Shown here: positions 55,441-64,000 of the stretch, piece by piece
Numbering within the stretch: position 1 is the first letter of the stretch
How the letters are laid out: the number at the start of each line of letters is the position of its first letter
Assembly: GCA_022393335.1 (NCBI GenBank)
Contig: JAJEKB010021564.1
Span: 268,963-332,962 of the forward strand
Reading direction: 5' to 3'
Source of the DNA: Macrotrachela quadricornifera
Lineage: Eukaryota > Rotifera > Eurotatoria > Philodinida > Philodinidae
DNA: 64,000 bases
Notes under the pieces: model-generated
The model's input: the letters and a program-made list of their open reading frames with translations, nothing else
What the model was told of the DNA's origin: nothing
Database searches by the model: none
Translations under genes and position numbers: made by a program

Positions 55441-56214
55441 AGAATTATAGGACTTTATTCAGCATTTTTCCAACATTTTGTGGCTGTATGGTCAGAATAA
55501 TCATATTCTGAACATATCAGTTTCTAAGCAAAATTTTCACTAACCTGAAAGGTCATATCTTCCGAAAGCTTACTAAGAATTCCGATTAATCACTATAGAA
55601 AGCAAAATAATGAATATATCTCTTTTCACCTTGTTGTAACTGACTATGATCTTTCTCATTTCTTATCTTTATCATTGAAGAAAAAATGTGCTATAATTAA
55701 ATGAATAAAACATTAATGATGCTATTTTATAGACAATCAATAATTTATATTATCGATAAAAGTCGCAATGGGTAAAGCCTCTCTATTTGATTGTTTATGA
55801 TGTCAGTGAAATTCTCATTAAAAATTAAATAAATTATCAACATTCTTTTAAAGTAGTGTATGAAAAAAAGAAAATGATGAATACATAAAGAGTAGCAAGA
55901 TATGTGTGCGAAGAACGTCATATGTGAGAATGATAAGAAGTAACAGAAATAAGTATTAAGATAGGTGATGAAGCAAATTTATTCTTTGCAAATAACAATC
56001 TCAAGGACAACATATATGATAAAGTGTCACCTGTTACTCTAACGATAGTCAAAGTTAAAAACAAGTTTATTCTGGTCATAACAAATCATTTTTCACATAT
56101 TAATTGATATGAGTATGTATTTACTATAGGTTTAAACTTTTGATAATCTATCTAAAGTGAAGATTCACATTCACTCTCGTAAATAGTTCATTCTGAAAAG
56201 AATATATATTCTAG
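55441..56214. other. Intergenic / upstream region of the ABC transporter
   Basis: No supported frame. The first exon of the transporter must lie here or further up, but no ATG exon with a matching donor was identified. The acceptor TATTCTAG ends at 56214. Confidence 0.4.
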
Positions 56215-59200
56215 GTGAACAAAGACAATCATCACGATTAGATTGGGCTGAATCATCATGGACAAGATGGATACAAATACCATTACAATCATGGATAACA
56301 CCTATTCTCTCATTGAGTAATAAATGTACACTTGTAGAGAATGATCTTGACGATGTATCTATCAAAGATAAATGTTCAGTCTTGTTAAACAGAGTGAATC
56401 AGTATGGTTCTCAATGGCCAGGCACATGGGATATTTTGAAACGAACATTTTATAAAGATTTTCTAATTAATATATTACTTGTTTTTCCACTTATAATAGT
56501 TCAAATAGCACAACCATTGCTTATTCGTCAAATTGTTCTCTTCATTAAAGATCAATCAAAATTACCATTCTACGCTGGTTATTTATTTGGTATTGCTCTT
56601 TTCATTTTTGCCATAATACAATCCATTATTTCTCAACAAATCTTCTTTCGAAATAGTCGTATAGGTATGCGAATTCGTAATAGTTTATCATCTGCCATCT
56701 ATAAACATTTATTGACAACTAATACTGCAGCACTTCACGAGACGACTGCTGCTCAAATGATCAATTTAGTTTCCAATGATGTTGGTAAATTTGAAGAACT
56801 TAGTATGTTTGTTCATACTCCATTATTGGCAATTGTGGAAGCTGCTGTAGCTTTTGGTCTCACCTGGTGGCACATCGGTTTACCAACAATATTCGGCTAT
56901 GCAGTACTAATTGCATTAATACCTATACAATTCATTTTTAGTCGACAATTTGGTCGATATCGACGCATTACCATGGAATGTACAGACAAACGTGTGCAAA
57001 TGATTAATGAACTTGTCAATGGCTGCCAAATTATTAAAATGTATAATTGGGAAAAAGCGATGGAACAACGAGTACATGAAACACGTGAACGTGAACTTTC
57101 GAACATTTACAAAGTCAGCTGTTTAAGAGCTCTTAATACTGCTGTTGCTTTTGCATCACTACCTTTGATTTCTCTTGCTACATTCGGTGGTAGTTGGTTA
57201 TTAGGTCGACCTTTGCTGCCAGAAAATATATTCACAATGGTAGGCTTTTTTGTCATGGTCCGAGTTCCTGTAACAATTGGATTACCTAGTGCGATCGAAA
57301 AATTTAGTGAAGCTCGTGTTTCTGCAAGACGAATTGATCAATTTATGCAACTCGATATATTGTCAAATAAACATGAAAAAGTGGGAAACAAAAACGAGGA
57401 TGATGGTATCCTAATGGAAGATGCATCATTTTCTTGGAAAGATACTCCTTCTCTATTTTCTCTTAATCTCAAAGTTAGAAATGGAACTTTGATTGGAGTA
57501 AAGGGACCCATTGGTGCTGGAAAATCAACCTTACTTGCTGCTATTCTAGATGAGATCAATCTTGTTAGTGGCAAATTCCAATTACATGTTAATTCGATCT
57601 CATATGCACCACAATCAGCTTGGATATTTGCTGATACGATTCGAGCTAATATTCTTCTTGGCAAAGAAATGGATAATGAACGTTACAAGAATGTTATAAA
57701 AGCATGTTGTCTTGATATTGATCTAGAAAATTTCGGTGAAGTTGGTGATTTATTGATGATTGGTGATAAAGGGATAAATTTAAGTGGTGGACAAAAAGCT
57801 CGCATATCGCTTGCACGTGCTCTATATACTGATGCTGACTTATATTTACTCGATGATCCACTTGCTGCCGTTGATCCAAAGGTGGCAAAGCATATTTTTA
57901 ATCAATGTATTGGTCCTCATAGTCTTCTTCGTGGAAAAACTCGAATATTAGTTACACATCAAATACATTTCTTAGTTGAAACAGATCAAATCATTTCTAT
58001 GACAGACGGTCGCATTGAAGAATTACCAATGGAACAAACATCTACAGTACAACTATCGAATGATATATCAGAAGCAGAATCATCTGACGACAAGGAAACA
58101 GATTGGATACCTAATACTGCTGTAACTGATATGAATTCAATTGTCAAGAATGAGACATCAGTTGAAGGTGCAATCGAATGGAGTGTTTGGTTCAAACTTT
58201 TTACTTCACCACCTTTACGATGGTTTGGTTTGTTTCTGATGATTAGTTTTATGCTTATTAATGAAGCTGTATACGATTTTTCATACTTTTGGCTTGCTCT
58301 ATGGTCTGGTAAAGATAACAGAGAACAACGATCATTATTTTATGCTTATATCTATGCTGCAGCTGTGGGTTTTACATTAATTGGAGCAATCATACGTGTT
58401 GGTTTTGGCTATTATATTATGTTGTGTGGTTCAACCTGTTTGCACAATCGAATGCTCAAAGGTATGTTGTATACTTCATTACGTTTCTTTGAAAGTAATC
58501 CAAGTGGACGTATCTTAAATCGAGCAAGTAAAGATCAACAAGTATTAGATCTATTGTTACCACTAGCTTCAATTGATACGATGCAATATCTCCTGATGAT
58601 TATTGGTTCTATCACAATCATTGGAAAGACTAATCCATGGGTACTTATTATTCTCATTCCTTTGCTTCCTTCAGTTTTATGGCTTCGTCGATTTTATATA
58701 CGTTCAAGTCGTCAACTTAAACGACTCGAAAGTGTAACACGTAGTCCTATCTATACGCACTTCTCATCATCATTTGATGGACTCACTAGTATTCGTGCAT
58801 TTAACGTTCAAGATAATTTTTTAAATATGTTTATGGAAAGAATTGATGCTAATTCACGAGCTTATTTCATCCTCTCTACCTCTGCATATTGGTTTGGTTT
58901 ACGACTCGATTTTATAGTATCCTGTCTCACCTTAGTTACTGCTCTTCTTGCAGTAGCTTTTCGTCATCAAATTGATCCATCGGCAGCAGCACTTAGTGTC
59001 ACATATTGCATCAGTTTAACAGGTCTCTTTCCATGGGCTATGCGACAATCAGCTGAAGCTGAAAATTTCATGACTAGTGCAGAACGTATTCATGAATATG
59101 GTCAACTGGTGCCAGAAAGTCAACAGAACAATAATGAGAATAATATTCTCATTCAACCAGCAGGAGATTGGCCTTCTCGTGGTATTATCGAATTTAAAGA

Positions 59201-59937
59201 GTATACTTTTCGCTATCGTCCAGAACTTGATTCTGTACTTAAAAATCTTAATCTACGAATTGAATCAAAGGAAAAGATTGGCATTATTGGTCGAACAGGT
59301 ATGATTATTTCATCGCTATGACTATTTCGAACGTTTAATTATTTGATTTCTTCTTTTCTATCTAGGTGCTGGCAAATCATCACTTCTTCAAGCTCTCTTT
59401 CGACTTGTCGACCAATCAGCAATTAAAGGAACTATCCTCATTGACAACATTGATATTAGACATCTTTCACTCCATCATCTTCGTTCTCATCTAAGTGTTA
59501 TTCCACAAGTACCCATACTTTTCTGTGGTACACTGCGATATAATATTGATCCATTCGAACACTTTACAGATGAAGAATGTCTAACAGCACTTGAAGCTGT
59601 TCAACTAAAACAATTAGTGCGCAACCATCCCGATGGACTTCATCTGTTAGTAGCTGAATCGGGTGTTAATTTGAGTGCGGGTGAACGTCAACTGATTTGT
59701 GTAGCTCGAGCTATTCTGAAGAAGAGTCGTATATTATTAATTGATGAGGCTACAGCAAATGTTGACCGTAATACTGATAGAATGATTCAAGAGGTGATTT
59801 CAGATAAGTTTCGTGATTGCACCATATTAACAATTGCTCATCGATTGAATACAGTCATCAATAGTGATCGAATTCTAATGTTACAACAGGGAGAAGTTGC
59901 CTACTTTGATGTGCCTAGTAATATTCATTTAACTTAA
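56215..59937 (+). CDS. ABCC-subfamily transporter (MRP4-like)
   Basis: The first recognised exon starts after the acceptor at 56211-56214 and reads SWITPILSLSNKCTLVENDL, the MRP N-terminal linker. There is no in-frame ATG, so a short 5' exon is missing. Membrane domain 1 spans about 56450-57330, and NBD1 about 57400-58010: Walker A GPIGAGKST, Q-loop YAPQSAWIF, signature LSGGQ, Walker B LYLLDDP, H-loop VTHQ. Membrane domain 2 is about 58200-59060. NBD2 is split by a 67-base intron (59299-59365, GTATGA..TCTAG) exactly in the Walker A (GRTG-AGKSS). It then has signature LSAGE, Walker B ILLIDEA and H-loop IAHR. NBD1 has Asp after Walker B, NBD2 has Glu, the usual asymmetric ABCC pair. A plasma-membrane exporter of organic anions or conjugates. 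The C-terminus (PSNIHLT) is about 30 residues shorter than usual MRP4. Confidence 0.92.
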
Positions 59938-60299
59938 TATAAATGTGCATGATGTTATACTCATTATTTTCGTCAGTTCCAAGGCATATTAGGGCGACAC
60001 TCTGGAAAATAGATATGAAGTATCGTGTCTTTTATTTTAAAATAGGAACACTCATCAGGGCTCTGCGTATAAATAGAATTTTTCTGCACGATTATAGAAA
60101 ATTTATGAAATAAAAAAAACCAGCGGAAAAATTTTGGTATTACTACATATTTTTCTTGCTATAGAAAATTCCCAAGTGTTGGAGCGCTTTTGAGTACGGA
60201 CTTTATACATTTTCTAGCTCTTAGTAAACTATACTTATCCTGAGAATAGTTCATGTCCATGGCTTGTTTTGAGAGAGAGATATCGAGGTTTTATAGAAC
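59938..60299. other. Intergenic, no gene seen
   Basis: Short AT-rich spacer between the transporter and a mariner relic. Confidence 0.4.
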
Positions 60300-61013
60300 C
60301 TTCAATATCGTAGCAAAACCATAGCTGTGAATTTTGATCTAAATTTTATACCTTTTGTACCTGACGACTTTCTTCGTTTCCATATTTCCTTGACAACAGG
60401 CTTGAAACAATTTTCAATATAATAATTGTGATCTACAGTTTTGCCTTCATCAACAGTATGTGTAGGAACGGGATTATTTGACTTAAAGAAAATAGAAAAT
60501 AAAGTTTTGAACGACGGTAACTGGTGATTTACCTTTGCCAACCCAGCTTGCATTTGTCGACTTGTGATGAATCTTTTTTTATGGCAAATTCATGTCTCAT
60601 CACGTGTTATAATATTACATAATCGCCAGGAACCATCACGAAATTTTGCCAACTTTTCACGATAAATCTCAACTCGTGATTTATTTTGTCTCTTGTTGAG
60701 TTCACGGGGCACCCAACGTGATGTTAAGTTTTTCATTTTAAGATAGTCGTAGATCATTCGTTCTATTGTACCATAAGTCAGCTATAATTTCATCATAATT
60801 TGAATGTGCATCATTGTTGATAATCGCTCGTATCAGTTCAATATTAGCATCAGTCAGCTTGGAAACTGGATGATCAGATAGAGGATCATCATTGATATCT
60901 TCTCTTTCTTCACAAAAACGTTTTGGCCACCTGGCAACTGTCCGATATGATGGAGCATTGGGTCTTAAAACTGCCGTGAGTTCTTCATGGATTGGCTTTG
61001 TATCTATTCCCAA
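60300..61013 (-). pseudogene. mariner transposase relic
   Basis: Minus-strand pieces. An N-terminal HTH (60738-61013: SYRTVARWPKRFCEEREDIN, followed by DDPLSDHPVSKLTDANIELI) is typical of mariner. A middle block near 60570-60600 has a degraded WxxHDE-like Asp segment. The 60302-60553 block (FSIFFKSNNPVPTHTVDEGK, then DHNYYIENCFKPVVKEIW) corresponds to the region deleted in the mariner at 38590. Frames are shifted between blocks, and the C-terminal catalytic part is lost after GTKGIKF. No inverted ends are clear. It is directly followed by the TTAA element at 61041. Confidence 0.8.
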
Positions 61014-61040
61014 AATCGTTTGAATTCATTATCGATTTAA

Positions 61041-61631
61041 CACATTGACGGCGATTCGATATTCATAGAAAGCAACATCTCTAAATACAGTTTATCAGAA
61101 AACAAAATATACCAGAAGATGCAGCGTGGAAAGCTCTACAATCTACATCATAAAACTTATTTCAATTGTATACTTTTTACTTTCAAAAAAAAGCAAAACT
61201 GTTTGCGACCATTTTTTGAGGTTGCGAAAATTGATTGTACAGAATTTTCCTTTTATCGAAAACAAAACGTACTCAATTAAAATAAATTTTACAATGTAAA
61301 TTGTAGAGCGTTTCACGCTGCACCTTATGGTATAATTTATTTTTTCTTACGGAATCATATTATGTGAGAAAAAGGCGAAAAAAGAAAAATGAAAGTTTGC
61401 ATTCGTGTAGAAAAAAATGATCATTTCGCAACCTTGAAAGCTAGTCGCACAGAGTTTTACTTTGTTTGGAAACAAAAACTACACAATTAAAATAAGCTTT
61501 ATTATGGGAATTGGAGAGCTTTTCACGTTGAATCTTATAGTCTGTGCTGATTTTTTAATAAGACGTATTTAGAGATTAAAATATGAAATGCAAAGTGTGA
61601 CCCACCGGTGGGCCCCATCGCCTTGAATGTG
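61041..61631. mobile_element. piggyBac-like MITE, copy 2, TTAA target duplication
   Basis: TTAA lies on both sides (61037-61040 and 61632-61635). The ends are CACATTGACGGCGAT and ATCGCCTTGAATGTG (inverted, two differences). A subterminal palindrome GGCCCACCGGTGGGTC sits near the right end. It is reverse-oriented relative to copy 1 at 8241 and shares its terminal 35-40 bp on both ends. It carries three copies of the 40-bp AAGATGCAG module (about 61116 plus, 61298 and 61495 minus). It has no coding sequence, so it must be moved by a transposase encoded elsewhere. Confidence 0.82.
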
Positions 61632-61635
61632 TTAA

Positions 61636-63304
61636 AAAAAAATCTTAGACAAAACATTCCACTATTTATCTATGCAAAAATTTCTTCAACATTAATTGAT
61701 TTATAAGAGTGTCAGCAGTGTTGCCAGAATTTGAGGGTGAGATATAAGTATACTTTGAGAGTCACTCAAATTGGCTTATTACTTGTTTCAATACTATTCA
61801 TATTTTATGTTATTATTATGTCAGTGATACTTTATTTTTTTTTCATTAAATGAATGAAAATCAGTTTGACTATTTCATAAGTTTAAGCAGTGTATTTTTT
61901 AATCAAGAAAATTTGAAAATTGTTTTTTTAACGATTCTATGAACAATTTTTAATGACGCATCTGATGACCATATTAAAACATTTTTCTGAAATTTTTTTT
62001 TCGTTCGTAGATTTTCGTCGATATCATATTGAAGAATAACGGCAGACTAGATAGAGCTCATTTATACGTCCTTCAAAAGGCCAACCTATAGCCTCTTCAA
62101 AAAACATAAAAACAAAAAAGAGTTTTTTTCAAAATCGTTAACTAACTGCGATTTGTATAGTTCACTATGTTACATCTTTTCAAATTTTCTTTTGCATTGA
62201 TGTAATTGTCGAGTACGTTAAAAATTATTGTGACAAAATGTCAGTTCAATAATTCATTTAATCATCACGGTCAATTACAATAGAACTTTGGTTTAAATCT
62301 TCCTTTGCTGTGATTCAAAATCATCTTAGTTATACTTTAATCAATGATCAATGGTCATGCCAATTGTAACATCTCTATTAAAAGCAAAAGTTTTATTAAA
62401 TATAAGCTCAAGTTCTCAACGGGTTGCAATAATAGTAGCTTTTCGTATGATTTTATATATGTAATGTATATCATATGAAGGAACGGAAAAAGAACAACAA
62501 CAATAGCGTTTTGCTACTCTATCACAAACGTCAATGTATAAGTGATGGTGATGTAAATCTTAATGAATGAGAAAAGTGAGATAATGACATGATTTTTTTA
62601 AGTAGAAGGAAAGTATGCAGCAGCCATTGAAAATTCTTTTTAGTATTTACCTACTCGGCTCATGTCGATCCATAGACGCTCATCACAAACTCGGTCCAGC
62701 CTAGCCCATTGAGAGCTCTGATGTCTGAGGTAAAGGTGATGCAATTGTATTTTAATTTCACAATAGATTCAGAGTCCTGAAGCCACAAGAGAAAACTTCG
62801 GTTTAACTATTTTCACACCACAACTGTTATTTGTTTTCGAAAGTTATACACATTTGCGCTCTACTTGATAGAAATTTTATACAAATACTATGGATCAAGG
62901 CGACCGACTTGGTTCGTTGGCTGTAAATTCGAAACCATTACTACTGACCCTGATATACTACTTGACGATCTTAAAAGATCCCGCAACACAGTACTTAAGA
63001 AAGTAGAAATACCTCCCTAATTTACAAGGGAAGTACAATGGGATTATGAGAGAATAGAAGGGAGTAAAAGGAAAGTATAAGGAAGTATGGAAGTAGTGCT
63101 TTTCCCCCTTGACACATATGTGTACATAGTCATCTTCTTCTTTTTAAATCTATTTTGAGAAAGAGTGCAATGAAGTGTTATACAGATATGTTCAAAAAAA
63201 TTTCCACTTCTTGTCGTGCGAATATATCGTTATATACATGTCACTCCCCAGTAGTGTTGTATACTGATTGATAGCCTCTAACGAGTACTATTAGATGCTA
63301 TATT
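61636..63304. other. Intergenic, no gene seen
   Basis: AT-rich. A lone TGAGGGTGAGA lies at 61734-61743. The 62640-63110 part is less AT-rich and contains GGAAGTA words, but no recognised gene or element boundary. Confidence 0.35.
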
Positions 63305-63840
63305 TCAATATTTTATTCGTTCACCTTTAGAAGAAATAAGAGATAAATATCTTTTTTTCATGGATATCATACAATTTACTACAACATTAATGTCAGTATT
63401 TTTGAATTCTTCAGCTAAAAGAAGTTCGAATTCATCAATATTTTTGAGTTTTCTTTTTCGACTTTGCGTTTTACGATCGACCAGATGTTCTGTTATTACT
63501 GGTGTTTTTAGAGTCATTGTCCTGTTGCAAACGCCAATTGTGCCGAAATTGTTGTCTATCAGCAGGAAGAAGATAATTCTCAAGCATATGAACATAATAC
63601 GAACCATTAAGATTACACCTAAATGTGTGACAGGTCAGTACACCTTTCACACTTATGACACCCCCAAACATGAGATTTTTCACCATTTTTACGTATACGT
63701 TTAAATTGTTTATTTGGATGTTTTGTCCAATGACGAACAATGTTACGAAAAAATTGAAATGAAGCTTCATCTGTAAATATTGTACATATAAAATCATCAT
63801 TATTATGCTGTTTAGCCCATTAAATACGTCTTTTTTTATC
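63305..63840 (-). pseudogene. Tc1-like transposase C-terminal relic
   Basis: Minus-strand pieces in shifted frames: FRNIVRHWTK-type region, then FGGVISVKGVLTCHTF (the WGGIS..G block), LNGSYYVHMLENYLLPADRQ and RHNWRLQQDNDSKNTSN (catalytic Asp of the QQDNxPKHTS motif). The last block is LKNIDEFELLLAEEFKNTD followed by NCMISMKKRYLSLISSKGER, matching the usual SMxRR..I..KGxxxxY end. Frameshifts and loss of the first catalytic Asp region make it non-functional. Confidence 0.8.
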
Positions 63841-63844
63841 ATCT

Positions 63845-63866
63845 TGAGGGTGAGGGTGAGGGTGAG
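63845..63866. repeat. Short (TGAGGG)3 array
   Basis: Three perfect TGAGGG hexamers plus a partial unit, immediately next to the Tc1 relic. The same hexamer as at 11417 and 45008. Confidence 0.85.
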
Positions 63867-63937
63867 AAATATCAAGTTAACGTGTTAAATTCTTTTTTTT
63901 ATTTAGATATTACAACAATATCATCGAAAGTCTATGA

Positions 63938-63955
63938 ATTATATATATATATATA
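63938..63955. repeat. (AT)n microsatellite
   Basis: An uninterrupted AT dinucleotide run of about 16 bases near the window end. Confidence 0.8.
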
Positions 63956-64000
63956 AACAATGTATACTCTTTTTATTTAGATAATTCAATAAAATCGTTG

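Overview
The window is about 64 kb of AT-rich, intron-poor eukaryotic DNA, most likely from a bdelloid rotifer (Rotaria/Adineta-like). This is an inference. It rests on very short introns (about 50-70 bases) with GT..AG ends, chimeric LDLa/EGF/seven-transmembrane receptors, NHL-repeat proteins, several enzymes with a bacterial look, and many small decayed DNA transposons. No bacterial operon, rRNA, CRISPR array or standalone tRNA gene was seen. The only tRNA-like sequence is the head of a SINE.

Layout. 0-7.5 kb: microsatellites, then a large LDLa/EGF/7TM receptor gene broken by a tRNA-derived SINE (12-bp target duplication) and an in-frame TAG. 7.5-10 kb: nested DNA elements, including a piggyBac-like MITE flanked by TTAA. 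10-14.1 kb: an NHL-repeat protein, a possible small two-exon gene and a tandem BTB protein, all on the minus strand. 14.1-18.5 kb: hairpins, a 17-bp tandem repeat and a broken LamG-like gene. 18.5 kb: a small protein made only of DnaJ-type zinc repeats. 19.5-24.3 kb: a nest of repeats (CGTAAAC-rich blocks, 12-bp minisatellite, a 10-base N gap inside a local duplication, and a 690-bp foldback). 24.4-25.3 kb: a rhodopsin-like GPCR. 30.8-32.9 kb: a secreted GH31 glycosidase. 34.3-37.1 kb: hAT-like elements, one with a perfect 8-bp target duplication. 37.5-38.3 kb: a secreted protein with a class I glutamine-amidotransferase/ThuA-like look. 38.6-39.8 kb: a complete but dead mariner. 40.3-41.6 kb: a sulfotransferase. 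42.8-43.4 kb: a GC-rich hAT-like MITE with a perfect 8-bp target duplication. 45.7-47.2 kb: two inverted-repeat elements. 49.1-50.4 kb: a soluble GT1 glycosyltransferase. 51.4-53.1 kb: a repeated 40-bp module and a MULE-like fragment. 53.3-54.3 kb: a secreted propeller-like protein. 54.5-55.4 kb: a DDE transposase relic. 56.2-59.9 kb: an ABCC/MRP4-like transporter. 60.3-64 kb: mariner and Tc1 relics and a second copy of the piggyBac-like MITE, in the opposite orientation.

The genes do not form an obvious pathway. Loosely, the GH31 enzyme, UDP-glycosyltransferase, sulfotransferase and ABCC transporter could all serve carbohydrate or xenobiotic conjugation and export, but they are independently oriented and separated by transposon debris. 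The strongest new observations are the transposon structures: two hAT-like elements with exact 8-bp duplications, a TTAA-flanked MITE family, a SINE in a coding exon, large foldbacks, and scattered TGAGGG telomere-like arrays.
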